Shown here one piece after another: positions 51,394 through 60,116 of a stretch of 64,000 nt of DNA. Each line of letters begins with the position of its first letter. Positions within the stretch are counted from its first letter, which is position 1. The notes under the pieces were generated by a model that was not told where the DNA came from, made no database searches, and saw nothing but the letters and a program-made list of their open reading frames with translations. A program made the position numbers and the translations under genes. This stretch comes from Solirubrobacter soli DSM 22325 (lineage in GTDB: Bacteria; Actinomycetota; Thermoleophilia; Solirubrobacterales; Solirubrobacteraceae): positions 310,001 through 374,000 of the forward strand of contig NZ_KE384071.1 in NCBI RefSeq assembly GCF_000423665.1, given 5' to 3'.

Positions 51394-52242
51394 TCAGCGA
51401 ACCCTCGGGGTGGCTTTCGCCCGCGAGAGCGCCAGGCAGCCGAGGCCCGCGAGCGTCCACGCGACCAGGACCGCGATGTGCCCGCCCGCCGCGGCGCCGT
51501 CGAAGAACCCGGTCGAGCGCAGGAGGTTCCCGCCCGCGCCCGGCGGGAGCAACTGGCCGAGCGTGCCCGCGCCGGTCGGGAGCATCTCCGGCCCGGTCGC
51601 CACGCCCGAGAACGGGTTGCCGACGAACACCATCAGCAGCGCGCCCGCGGCGATCCCCGCCTTGCCGAACAGCGCCTCCAGCCCGGCGACGAGCGAACCG
51701 ATCGCCAGAACGGTCAGGGAGAGCGCGCCGGCGTTGGCGAGCCAGTCGCCGCCGACCACTCCGAGCCACGTCTGCACGATCAGCGTGGCCGCGAGGCCGG
51801 TCAGCAGCGCGCCGCCGAGCACGAGCCCGGCGCGCCGGCCGCGGCGGCGGGTGAGGTGGGCGGCGAGGCCGCCGGTGAGGATGCCGGCGAGCACGAGCGG
51901 GAGGACGGACGCGGCGAGCGCGTTGCCGGCGGGCTTGGCGGCGACGACGTCCTCGACCGGGCGCTCGCCCGCCGCGTGGGTCAGGAACTGGGCGACCGCG
52001 GGCGACGCGGCCGAGGCGACGAGCATCTTCTCACCGGCGAGCGCGCCGTAGACCTCGCGGTCCTCGATCGCGGCTCGAGCCTCGGCCTCGGTCGTGTAGC
52101 GGTGCGTCTCGAACTGCGGCGGCAGCTGCTCGCCGCCGACGACGCCGACGGGCAGGTCGCGCGGCCCGATCTTCGCGGCGGGCCACGCGAAGAGCGTGAG
52201 GACGAGCGCGGCGACGAGGGGGACGAGAAGGATCTTGTTCAT
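51394..52242 (-). CDS. YhgE/Pip-like ABC-2-type membrane protein
   Basis: A 282-residue membrane protein. After an N-terminal helix (KILLVPLVAALVLTLFAWPAA), an extracytoplasmic domain follows (LPVGVVGGEQLPPQF...YTTEAEARAAIEDREVYGAL), as in YhgE/ABC-2 permeases of the DUF3533 group. About six C-terminal helices include GNPFSGVATGPEMLPTGAGTLGQLLPPGAGGNLLR. It probably belongs to an exporter or a secretion-associated complex; no ATPase is adjacent. The ATG at 52242 starts the first helix directly. Confidence 0.75.
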   Translation of the reverse strand: MNKILLVPLVAALVLTLFAWPAAKIGPRDLPVGVVGGEQLPPQFETHRYTTEAEARAAIEDREVYGALAGEKMLVASAASPAVAQFLTHAAGERPVEDVVAAKPAGNALAASVLPLVLAGILTGGLAAHLTRRRGRRAGLVLGGALLTGLAATLIVQTWLGVVGGDWLANAGALSLTVLAIGSLVAGLEALFGKAGIAAGALLMVFVGNPFSGVATGPEMLPTGAGTLGQLLPPGAGGNLLRSTGFFDGAAAGGHIAVLVAWTLAGLGCLALSRAKATPRVR

Positions 52243-52330
52243 GTCCGCCAGCGTCGTCGGCGCGCGGGCGCCGGTCATCCGGGGTGGACCCTGGTCGTGC
52301 TCCCTGAGATGCTCCTCAGGGATGCGTCAT

Positions 52331-55198
52331 ATGGCTGAGCCGCTGGTGGGGCGGGTCGCTGAGCTCGCCGCCCTCGAGGACGCCCTGACCGAGGCGCGGC
52401 GCGGCTTCGTCGCCCTGGAGGTGCTGGGCGAGCCGGGCATGGGGAAGACGCGGTTGCTGGCGGAGCTCGAGCAGCGCGCCGACGGCCGCGGCTGCCTCGT
52501 GCTCACCGGCAGCGCGTCGGAGCTCGAACGCGACCTGCCGTTCGGCGTCTTCGTCGACGCGCTCGACGAGTTCCTGTACGGCCTCGACCCGCACCGCCTC
52601 GCGAACCTCGACGAGACCACGCGCGACGAGCTCGCCCACATCTTCCCGTCGCTCGACCGCCCGTCGGGCGGCAACGGAGTCGACGAGCGCTACCGCCTGC
52701 ACCGCGCCGCGCGAGCGCTGCTCGAGGAGCTGGCGCCGCTGGTGCTGATCCTCGACGACCTGCACTGGGCCGACTCCGGCTCGCTGGAGCTGCTCGGCTC
52801 GCTGCTGCGGCGCCCGCCCGCCGCGCCGGTGTTGCTCGCGCTGGCGGTCCGCCCGCGCCAGGTGCCCGAACGGCTCGTCGGAGTCCTGGAGCGGGTGCGG
52901 CAGGTGGAGCTCGGCGAGCTGACCGCAGACGAGGCGCGCGAGCTGGTGGGCGAGCATGCCGACCGGCTGTATCCCGCCGCCGGCGGCAACCCCTTCTACC
53001 TCCAGCAGCTGGCGCGCGCGCCGGCACGGCTGGCGACCGGGCCGGCCGTGCCGCTGTCGGGCGTCGAGGTCCCGCGTGCCGTGGCGGCGGCGTTCGCGGG
53101 GGAGATCGCGCAGCTCTCCGACACCGCGCGACAGGTGTTGGCGGGCGCGGCGGTGGCGGGCGATCCGTTCGAGCCCGAGCTGGCCGCGATCGCCGCGGGC
53201 GTCTCGGAGTGGGACGCGATCGACGCGCTCGACGAGCTGCTGCGGTCCGACCTCGTCCGCCACACCGACGTCCCGCGCCGCTTCCGTTTCCGCCACCCGC
53301 TCGTGCGCGCGGCCGTGTACGCGACCGCGCTCGGCGGCTGGCGCCTCGTCGCCCACGAGCGCTGCGCCACGGCGCTGAAGGAGCGCGGCGCGAGCGCGCT
53401 CGAGCGCGCGCATCACGTCGAGCGCTCCGCCCGGCGCGGCGACTCCGCCGCCGTCGCCGTGTTGCGCGAGGCGGGCGCCGCCGCCGCGCCGCGCGCGCCC
53501 GCCTCGGCCGCACGGCTCTACGAGGCCGCCGCCCGGCTCCTCGGCCCGACCGCGCCCGAGCGGGCGGCGGTCCTGGGCGACCTGGCCCGCGCCCACTGGG
53601 GTGCCGGCCAGTGGTTCCCCGCCTACGAGGCGATCCACGAGGCGGTGACGCTCGCCCCGAGCGTGCGCGCGATCGCGGCCGCCGCGTCACTGGAGCACCT
53701 CCTCGGGCGCAACCAGGAGGCGCACGCGCGGCTGGAGGCGGCGCTCGCCGGGCTGCCCGGGGGCGTGAGCGAGGACACGGTCCTGCTGATGATCGAGCTC
53801 GGCCGCGACGGGCTCTACCGGCGCGACTACGCGGCGATGCTCGCGTGGATGCGCCGCGCGCTGGACGCTGCGCGCGAGCTCGGCGACACGAGCCTGCTGG
53901 CGACCGCCACCGGAGCGGTCACGCTCGCCGCCACCTTCGCGGGCGACGGCGCCCAGGCCCGCGCCGCGGCAGACGAAGCCGCCGCGCTGTCGGATGCGCT
54001 CCCCGACTCCGAGCTCGCGCAGCACCTGGACTTCGCCGCCAACGGCCTCGCCGGCGCGGAGTTGCTGCTCGACCGCCTGGCCACCGCCGCCGCCCGCGCC
54101 GAGCGGGGGCTGTACGTGGCGCGCGCGACCGGCCAGGGCCAGGTGCTCCCGGTGCTGTTCTGGACCGCGACCGTCCGCGCCGACGCCGGCCGCCTCCGCG
54201 AGGCGGGCGAGCTGCTGGACGAGGCGATCGAGATGGCCCGCGTCGCCGGCCAGGCCCAAGGCCTCGCGTGGAACCTGTTCGCCCGCTCGTTCGTCGCCAC
54301 CGCCATGGGCGACACCGCGCTCGCCCTCGCGACCGCGCGCGAGAGCGTCGCGGTGCTGCGCGACGCCGAGCCGAGCTTCCCGGCCTCGGGCGCCGGCCAC
54401 GCGCTGGCGGCCGCGCTGCTCGCCGACGGCGACGCTCCGGGCGCGCTCGCCGCGCTGCTCGAGGCGGGCGGGGGCGAGTCGCTCCCGCTGATCCCTGCCG
54501 GCTGGCGCCCGCGCGCGCTCGAGCTCCACACCCGCATCCTGCTCGCCCTCGGCCGCCTGGAGGAAGCGGCGAGGGTCGCCGCCGCGGCGCAGACTTTGGC
54601 GGAGCAGCTCGGCGTTCGCACCGCCGGCGCCTACGCCGACCGCGCAGCCGCCGCGGTCGCGCTCGCCGGCACGGACGATGCGGGCGCCGCGCCGCACGCA
54701 GCCGCGCCAGACGACGCCGGCCCGGCCCGCGCGGCGCAACTCGCGCTTCGTTCCGCGGCGGCGTTCGACGAGCTCGGCGTGCCCGTCGAGGCCGCGCTCT
54801 CGCGCGCGCTCGCCGGGCGTGCCCTCGCCGGCAGCGACGCCTCGCGGGCCGCCGCGGAGCTCGACAAGGCCGCGGGCGCGTTCGAGCGCTGCGGCGCCCT
54901 CGGCCGGCGCGACGCGTGCGAGCGGGAGCTGCGGCGGCTCGGCCGGCGCACGACCTACCGCCGCACGAAGGCGGCCGGGGACGGGTCGCTGGTCGGCTCA
55001 CTCACCGAGCGCGAGCTGCAGATCGCGCGGCTCGTGGTCGACCGCCGCACCAACGCGGAGATCGCCGCCGAGCTCTACCTCTCGACCAAGACCGTCGAGA
55101 CCCACTTGCGCAACCTGTTCCACAAACTCGGCGTCTCCTCGCGCGTCGAGGTCGCCCGCGTCGTCGAGCGAGAAGATAAAGGGGTCAGGCCCGTTTAG
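52331..55198 (+). CDS. LuxR-family AAA/TPR regulator (LAL/MalT-like), copy 2
   Basis: A 955-residue paralogue of the regulator at 40335-43124, with an N-terminal AAA/STAND domain (Walker A GEPGMGKTRLL, Walker B LVLILDDLHWADSGSLELLGSLL), a long TPR-like region rich in Ala, and a C-terminal LuxR HTH (LTERELQIARLVVDRRTNAEIAAELYLSTKTVETHLRNLFHKLGVSSRVEVARVV). The first 300 residues align residue by residue with copy 1. ATG at 52331 matches the start of copy 1; the frame is open further upstream. The last codons lie within a degraded GGGGTC-type palindrome. It ends 14 bases inside the convergent ECF sigma gene. Confidence 0.9.
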   Translation: MAEPLVGRVAELAALEDALTEARRGFVALEVLGEPGMGKTRLLAELEQRADGRGCLVLTGSASELERDLPFGVFVDALDEFLYGLDPHRLANLDETTRDELAHIFPSLDRPSGGNGVDERYRLHRAARALLEELAPLVLILDDLHWADSGSLELLGSLLRRPPAAPVLLALAVRPRQVPERLVGVLERVRQVELGELTADEARELVGEHADRLYPAAGGNPFYLQQLARAPARLATGPAVPLSGVEVPRAVAAAFAGEIAQLSDTARQVLAGAAVAGDPFEPELAAIAAGVSEWDAIDALDELLRSDLVRHTDVPRRFRFRHPLVRAAVYATALGGWRLVAHERCATALKERGASALERAHHVERSARRGDSAAVAVLREAGAAAAPRAPASAARLYEAAARLLGPTAPERAAVLGDLARAHWGAGQWFPAYEAIHEAVTLAPSVRAIAAAASLEHLLGRNQEAHARLEAALAGLPGGVSEDTVLLMIELGRDGLYRRDYAAMLAWMRRALDAARELGDTSLLATATGAVTLAATFAGDGAQARAAADEAAALSDALPDSELAQHLDFAANGLAGAELLLDRLATAAARAERGLYVARATGQGQVLPVLFWTATVRADAGRLREAGELLDEAIEMARVAGQAQGLAWNLFARSFVATAMGDTALALATARESVAVLRDAEPSFPASGAGHALAAALLADGDAPGALAALLEAGGGESLPLIPAGWRPRALELHTRILLALGRLEEAARVAAAAQTLAEQLGVRTAGAYADRAAAAVALAGTDDAGAAPHAAAPDDAGPARAAQLALRSAAAFDELGVPVEAALSRALAGRALAGSDASRAAAELDKAAGAFERCGALGRRDACERELRRLGRRTTYRRTKAAGDGSLVGSLTERELQIARLVVDRRTNAEIAAELYLSTKTVETHLRNLFHKLGVSSRVEVARVVEREDKGVRPV
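55178..55196. repeat. Degraded REP-like palindrome at the 3' end of the LuxR gene
   Basis: AAAGGGGTCAGGCCCGTTTA resembles the AAAGGGGTCAGACCCCTTTA form of dispersed palindromes but has lost symmetry. It encodes the last residues of the regulator and, on the other strand, the last residues of the sigma factor. Confidence 0.35.
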
Positions 55199-56051
55199 GT
55201 TTGTGGACGGCGACGCCGCGCACGCGGTCGTCGGCGATGTCGAGGACGAGCATGCGGTGGGGCGTGCCGTCGGGCTCGTGCAGGTCGACCGCGGGCGAAC
55301 CGTTGACCCATGTGGCCGAGGCGGTGTACATCCCGAATCGGGCGCTGAGGAACGCCGCGATCGCCTCGGCGCCGATCAGATCGGCCTGCGGCGGCATCGT
55401 CATCACCGCGTCCTCCTGCAACAGCGAGAGCAGCGCGTCGATGTCGGCCCGCTCCCACGCGTCGACGTAGCGGTGCAGCAACTCGCGCTGGTACCCGCGG
55501 CCGGGGGCGACGCGGTGGGCGGGCGCCTCGGCCTCGATCGTCGCCCGCGCCCGCTGCAACGCGCTGTTGACCGCGGTGACGGTCGTGTCGAGCAGGTCGG
55601 CGGACTCGGCGGCGGACCAGCCGAGGACGTCGCGCAGGATCAGGATCGCGCGCTGCCGGCCGGGGAGCCGCTGGATCGCCGTCAGGAACGCGAGCTCCAT
55701 CCCCTCGTGCAGCGCGTAGCGGGCGGCGGGATCGGCGATCGACGTGTCAGCGTCCTCGAGCCGCGAGTCGGGATAGGGCTCGACGGCACGCCGCGGGCGC
55801 TTCTCGAGCTCGTCGAGGCACGCGTTGGTCGCGATCCGGTACAGCCACGTCTCCACCGAGGAGCGACCCTGGAAGCGGCCGAACGAGCGCCATGCGCGCA
55901 GCAGGGTGTCCTGGACGACGTCCTCCGCGTCGTGGATCGAGCCGAGCATGCGATAGCAGTGGACCTCGAGCGCGCGACGGTACGGCCCGACGACGGCGCG
56001 GAAGGCGCGCTCGTCACCGGCCAGGGCTTCGGCGACCTGCAGGGTGCTCAT
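55185..56051 (-). CDS. ECF sigma factor with SnoaL-like C-terminal domain (TIGR02960 type)
   Basis: A 288-residue ECF sigma factor. Region 2: VGPYRRALEVHCYRMLGSIHDAEDVVQDTLLRAWRSFGRF and ETWLYRIATNACLDELEKR. Region 4: IQRLPGRQRAILILRDVLGWSAAESADLLDTTVTAVNSALQRARATI. Residues 190-285 form an NTF2/SnoaL-fold domain (LLHRYVDAWERADIDALLSLLQEDAVMTMPP) that in this class contacts the core and tunes activity in place of an anti-sigma factor. It is divergent from the MFS exporter gene, with 71 bases holding a symmetric promoter-like repeat, so the exporter is its probable target. Confidence 0.92.
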   Translation of the reverse strand: MSTLQVAEALAGDERAFRAVVGPYRRALEVHCYRMLGSIHDAEDVVQDTLLRAWRSFGRFQGRSSVETWLYRIATNACLDELEKRPRRAVEPYPDSRLEDADTSIADPAARYALHEGMELAFLTAIQRLPGRQRAILILRDVLGWSAAESADLLDTTVTAVNSALQRARATIEAEAPAHRVAPGRGYQRELLHRYVDAWERADIDALLSLLQEDAVMTMPPQADLIGAEAIAAFLSARFGMYTASATWVNGSPAVDLHEPDGTPHRMLVLDIADDRVRGVAVHKPKRA

Positions 56052-56055
56052 ACGC

Positions 56056-56117
56056 GGTTAGACACCTCCGGCCGGCGAAACTCATCGGTCAGTTCCACGC
56101 GCCGCGGGTGTCTAACC
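56056..56117. promoter_or_regulatory. Nested symmetric divergent promoter region
   Basis: GGTTAGACACC at 56056-56066 and its perfect reverse complement at 56107-56117 lie four to five bases upstream of the sigma and MFS start codons respectively. Inside, GAAACT (56077-56082) and AGTTCC (56091-56096) are placed symmetrically, so each strand reads GRAACT, 24 bases, GGTGTCTAACC, start codon. The outer boxes are probably the -10 region of leaderless ECF-type promoters. Confidence 0.65.
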
Positions 56118-56122
56118 CGGGC

Positions 56123-57487
56123 ATGACACACCGCAACTGGGTCCTGGTGCTCGGCGCCGTGGCCTCCTTCATGGTCGCGCTCGACGCGCTCGTCGTCGCG
56201 ACCGCGCTGACGACCATCCGCCTCGACCTGCACGCCAGCGTCGAGCAGCTGGAATGGACCGTCAACGCCTACAACCTCTCGTTCGCCGTGCTGATGATGA
56301 CCGCTTCGGCGCTCGGCGACCGCTTCGGCCGCCGCCGGATATTCGTCGCCGGACTGGCGCTGTTCTCGCTGGCCAGCGCGGCCTGCGCGCTCGCTCCGGA
56401 CGCCGGCACGCTGATCGCCGCCCGCACCGTCCAGGGCATGGGCGCGGCCGCGGTCACGCCGCTCGCGCTGACACTTGTGGGCGCCGCGTTCCCGCCCGAG
56501 AAGCGCGGCGCCGCGATGGGCGCTCTGCAGGGCCTGACCGGCCTCGCGGTCGCGAGCGGGCCCGTGATCGGCGGCGCCGTCGCGCAAGGGCTCGCCTGGC
56601 AATGGATCTTCTGGATCAACGTCCCGATCGGCCTCCTCGCGGTCCCGCTCGTGCTCGCGAAGATCCCGGAGTCGCGCGGCGCGGACGCGACGCTCGACAT
56701 CCCCGGCGTGACCCTGATCACCGCCGCGGCGCTCGGCGTCGTCTGGGGTCTCGTCCGCGGCAACGGCGCGGGCTGGGGCAGCCCCGAGGTCGTGGTGAGC
56801 AGCACCGCCGGCATCGTCCTGCTGATCGCGTTCGTCGCCTACGAGCTCCGCGCCCCGACCCCGATGCTCCCGATGCAGCTGTTCAAGAACCGCGCGTTCA
56901 GCGCCGGCAACGCCGCGGGGTTCCTGATGCTCGCCGCGCTCTTCAGCGCGGTGTTCTTCCTCGCCCAGTTCCTCCAGATCGTGCACGGGGACGACGCGCT
57001 CGGCGCCGGCCTGCGGCTGCTGCCCTGGACGGCGACGCTGTTCTTCGTCGCACCGGTCGCGGGCACGCTCGTCGACCGCTACGGCCCGCGCCGGTTCATG
57101 GGCGCCGGCCTCGCACTGCAGGCGGTCGGGCTCTCGTGGCTCGGCCTCAACCACGACACCTACGCCGAGATGATCCCGGCGCTCATGGTCGCCGGCGCGG
57201 GCGTCTCGATGGCGATCCCGGCCACGATCAGCTCGGTCGTCAACGCCGTGCCGCAGCACATCGGCAAGGCCGCGGGCGTCAACAGCATGATGCGCCAGCT
57301 CGGCGGCGTCTTCGGCGTCGCGATCGCCGTGGCGGTGTTCAGCGGCGCGGGCGGCTACGCGTCCTTCGCCGACGGCTTCGAGCGCGCGCTCCTCGTCGCT
57401 TCGGGCATGTCGCTCGCCGGCGCGCTCTGCGCGACCGCGCTCCCCAGCCGCCGCGCGGCGACAACGGCGGTGCCGGCCACGACGTAG
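56123..57487 (+). CDS. MFS multidrug exporter (EmrB/QacA, DHA2 type)
   Basis: A 454-residue protein with about 14 predicted helices. Motifs: WVLVLGAVASFMVALDALVVATALTTI in TM1 (motif D1), LMMTASALGDRFGRRRIFVAG (motif A) and GLAVASGPVIGGAVAQGLAWQWIFWINVPIGL (motif C, antiporter). It exports toxic compounds by proton antiport. The ATG is five bases after the GGTGTCTAACC box of the divergent promoter, so translation may be leaderless. Likely controlled by the divergent ECF sigma factor. Confidence 0.92.
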   Translation: MTHRNWVLVLGAVASFMVALDALVVATALTTIRLDLHASVEQLEWTVNAYNLSFAVLMMTASALGDRFGRRRIFVAGLALFSLASAACALAPDAGTLIAARTVQGMGAAAVTPLALTLVGAAFPPEKRGAAMGALQGLTGLAVASGPVIGGAVAQGLAWQWIFWINVPIGLLAVPLVLAKIPESRGADATLDIPGVTLITAAALGVVWGLVRGNGAGWGSPEVVVSSTAGIVLLIAFVAYELRAPTPMLPMQLFKNRAFSAGNAAGFLMLAALFSAVFFLAQFLQIVHGDDALGAGLRLLPWTATLFFVAPVAGTLVDRYGPRRFMGAGLALQAVGLSWLGLNHDTYAEMIPALMVAGAGVSMAIPATISSVVNAVPQHIGKAAGVNSMMRQLGGVFGVAIAVAVFSGAGGYASFADGFERALLVASGMSLAGALCATALPSRRAATTAVPATT

Positions 57488-57496
57488 GGTGTCCCG

Positions 57497-58072
57497 ATGC
57501 GCCTCGACCACGTGATCTACGGCACCGCCGACCTCGACGTCGCCCAGCGGCGGATCGAGACCGAGCTCGGCCTCGAGGTGCTTGCCGGCGGGCACCACGT
57601 CGGGCAGGGCTCACACAACCGGATCGTCCCGCTCGGCGACGGCTACCTGGAGCTGATGGCGATCGACGATCCCCAGGAGGCCGCGACGAACCCGTTCGGC
57701 GAGGTGCTGCTCGAGGTGCTGGCGGTCGAAGGGCTCGTGGCGTGGGCGGTGCTGGTCGACGACGTCCACGCGATCGCCCAACGCCTCGGCACGCCGCTCG
57801 TGGAGGTCCGGCGGGAGACGCTCGGCGCGACCGTGACCGGGGTGCAGGAGGCGCTGCGCGAGCCGACGCTCCCGTTCTTCATCGGTGCCAACGAGCGCGG
57901 CACGCGGCCGGGGACCGCGCGCGACGCGGGCGGCCTGACCTGGATCGAGGTCGCGGGCGACGAGGCGCGCCTGCGCGACTGGCTGGGCGACGCCGAGTTG
58001 CCCGTCCGCGTCGTCCCCGGCGACCCGGCGGTGCACGCGATCGGGATCGGCGAGCGGGAGTTCAGACCCTAG
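57497..58072 (+). CDS. VOC/glyoxalase-like domain protein (Glyoxalase_3 type)
   Basis: A 191-residue protein. The N-terminal strand LDHVIYGTADLDVAQRRIETELGLEVLAGGHHVGQGSHNRIVPLGDGYLELMAI is typical of glyoxalase-like VOC proteins (the HV and H-N-x-I-P-L motifs), with a second beta-alpha-beta repeat from about 85. Metal ligands could be His4 and Glu52 by family pattern. The substrate is unknown. It follows the MFS gene by nine bases and is probably cotranscribed. Its stop overlaps the stop of the convergent secreted-protein gene by four bases. Confidence 0.82.
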   Translation: MRLDHVIYGTADLDVAQRRIETELGLEVLAGGHHVGQGSHNRIVPLGDGYLELMAIDDPQEAATNPFGEVLLEVLAVEGLVAWAVLVDDVHAIAQRLGTPLVEVRRETLGATVTGVQEALREPTLPFFIGANERGTRPGTARDAGGLTWIEVAGDEARLRDWLGDAELPVRVVPGDPAVHAIGIGEREFRP

Positions 58073-58920
58073 GGCCGGCCCGCCCAGGACCAGCGCAGGG
58101 GCGCCCGGAGGAAGCCCGCGACCGTCGAGTTGTCGGCGGGCGCGAGGTCCGGGCCCTCGGCGTGGGCGTCGATCGTCACGCTGGTCGCGCTCGGGTCCTC
58201 GGCGTGGACCACGAACTCCCGCGTCTCGCCCGGCGCCAGCGGCGTCGTCGCGCACTGCGGGAACGCCGTCAGGCAGGCGCCTTCGATGCCGGCGCCCGCC
58301 AACCACGAGACGTCGAATGACGGCCGATCGGCGGTCTGCGCGCCCGCGTTGGTCAGGGTGACCTCGACGCGCAGGCGGCCGTCGTCCTCGCGCGCCGGCA
58401 GCACGTTCACGCGCAGGTCGGTGCGGTCCTCGGTGAGGTCGCCGCGCAGGTCGCCGTCGACGTCCGGCTCGGTGTGGAACGCGACCGCGAGCTGCGCGCC
58501 GCGGTCGCGGACGGTCTCCGCGTCCGGGCGCTGGACGTCGAGCCACGTCGTCTCACAGGGATCGAGCGAGCGCTCGATCGTCGGCCGGCACGCCTCGCGC
58601 GAGACGATCGCCAGCCCTCCGGTCTCCTGGACGAGTCCCTGCGGCGCCGCCGCGGTGTGCGCGAGCGGGAACGTGTACGTCCCCGGCGCGGCCGGGAGCT
58701 CGACCGGCTCGCCGGCGACCCCGCCCACGAGCGGGCGCACGACACCCGCGCGCCCACCCGCCGCGACCGTCACCGTCCAACTGGTCAGCACCCGACCGGA
58801 CTCGGGCATTGCGGCCGTCCTGGAATGGCTGATGAACGTGGCCGGCCCGTCGGGCGTCCGCTCGGTCGCCGCGGCGCCCGGGAGCAGCAGCGACGCGACG
58901 ACGGGCGCGGCCCACTTCAT
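58069..58920 (-). CDS. Secreted CARDB-like protein, paralogue 3 (short)
   Basis: A 283-residue exported protein with an N-terminal signal (WAAPVVASLLLPGAAAT). It has a beta domain with ELPAAPGTYTFPLAH, then TEPDVDGDLRGDLTEDRTDLRV (DxDxDG calcium-binding-like repeat) and a CARDB/DUF11-like Ig domain (LTNAGAQTADRPSFDVSWL). It lacks the C-terminal 110-residue domain present in its two upstream paralogues. The start overlaps the stop of paralogue 2 (ATGA). The function is unknown; an extracellular surface or adhesion role is plausible. Confidence 0.75.
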   Translation of the reverse strand: MKWAAPVVASLLLPGAAATERTPDGPATFISHSRTAAMPESGRVLTSWTVTVAAGGRAGVVRPLVGGVAGEPVELPAAPGTYTFPLAHTAAAPQGLVQETGGLAIVSREACRPTIERSLDPCETTWLDVQRPDAETVRDRGAQLAVAFHTEPDVDGDLRGDLTEDRTDLRVNVLPAREDDGRLRVEVTLTNAGAQTADRPSFDVSWLAGAGIEGACLTAFPQCATTPLAPGETREFVVHAEDPSATSVTIDAHAEGPDLAPADNSTVAGFLRAPLRWSWAGRP

Positions 58921-60116
58921 CTGAGGACCTTCGTGGTGGCGGTGATCGGCGTCTTGCCGCTGATCGTGCGCACGGTGATCTGTGCCGGCAGCGCACCGTT
59001 GCGAACCGCCCGCTGGAGCGAGCGCAGCTTCGCCCCGGTGGCGCGCACGGTGACGGAGCGCTCCGTCCCGGCCTTGAGCGTGACGATCTTGCCGAGCTTG
59101 ACGGTGCGCCCGCGCACCTTGAAGGCGACGGTCACCCGGGCACGGCCGTCGTACGCGGCGCGGACCTTCACGGTGACGCCCTGCTTGAGCTTCTGCGACT
59201 CGGCCGCCGTGAGCGTGAACGGCGGCACCGCGGCGATGCTGACGGCAGCGTCGTTGTCGGCGGCCGCGAGGTCCGGCCCCTCGGACTTGACGTTGACGAA
59301 GACGGTCTGGCCGGCTCGCGCGACGTCGCCGGTGAGCGTCACCGTGCGCGTCTCGCCCGGGGCGATCCGCTCCAGCGTGCAGCCGCCGAAGGACCACTGC
59401 CACCAGATCTTCGGATCGTCGGTCTTGCAGCCGTCGGACTTCTGGACGCGACCCAGCGACGTCGTGACGTTCGGGAGGTCGGCGGCCAACGGCCCGGCGT
59501 TCGTGATCGCGACCGTCACCGCGGCGTGCCCGTCGTCGACGCGGGTCGCCGTCGCGCTCACGCGCAGGTCGGTCCGGTCCTCGGTCGAGTCGCCCACGAA
59601 GTCCTCGTCGCGATCGGGCTCGAAGATCCCGGTGACCGCCAGCTGCGCACCCTCGCGGACCTGGCTCGGGTCGCCATCGGAGCCCGCCGGGGTCCAGATG
59701 TTCACCCGCTTGATCTGGCAGGGGTCCATCCCTCGCCCGAGGGCCGGATTGCAGGCGTCCTGGATGAGGATCGCGTGGTCGCCCGTCTCCTGGTCGATGC
59801 CGATCTGCCCGAAGCGATAGTCCCAGCGGATGTGCGGCGCCGCGAACGTGTACGTGCCCGGCTCGGCCGGGAGCGTCACCGGCTCGCCCACCTTCGTCAC
59901 GCCGCCCTGGCGGGCGCGGATCCGGATCGTCCCCGCCTGCCCGCCCGCACCGACCACGACGCGCGCGGCCACGAGCACCTCCGGCGACCGGCCCTCCATG
60001 GTCGACGCGCCGGTCCATTCGTTCAGCAGCGTCGCCGGTCCCGCCGGCGTGTTGTCCGCGCTCGCCGCCGCCGGGAACGCCAGCGCCAGCCCAAGGACAC
60101 CCAGACCCACCCTCAT
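58917..60116 (-). CDS. Secreted CARDB-like protein, paralogue 2
   Basis: A 399-residue exported protein with a signal at about 1-20. Order: N-terminal beta domain (PAEPGTYTFAAPH), EPDRDEDFVGDSTEDRTDLRV (calcium-binding-like), a CARDB-type domain (ITNAGPLAADLP), and a C-terminal beta domain from about 290 (KQGVTVKVRAAYDGRARVTV...VRATGAKLRSLQRAV...ISGKTPITATTKVLR). Paired cysteines in the first and third domains suggest disulfides. It is the middle gene of three coupled by ATGA overlaps. Confidence 0.75.
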   Translation of the reverse strand: MRVGLGVLGLALAFPAAASADNTPAGPATLLNEWTGASTMEGRSPEVLVAARVVVGAGGQAGTIRIRARQGGVTKVGEPVTLPAEPGTYTFAAPHIRWDYRFGQIGIDQETGDHAILIQDACNPALGRGMDPCQIKRVNIWTPAGSDGDPSQVREGAQLAVTGIFEPDRDEDFVGDSTEDRTDLRVSATATRVDDGHAAVTVAITNAGPLAADLPNVTTSLGRVQKSDGCKTDDPKIWWQWSFGGCTLERIAPGETRTVTLTGDVARAGQTVFVNVKSEGPDLAAADNDAAVSIAAVPPFTLTAAESQKLKQGVTVKVRAAYDGRARVTVAFKVRGRTVKLGKIVTLKAGTERSVTVRATGAKLRSLQRAVRNGALPAQITVRTISGKTPITATTKVLR

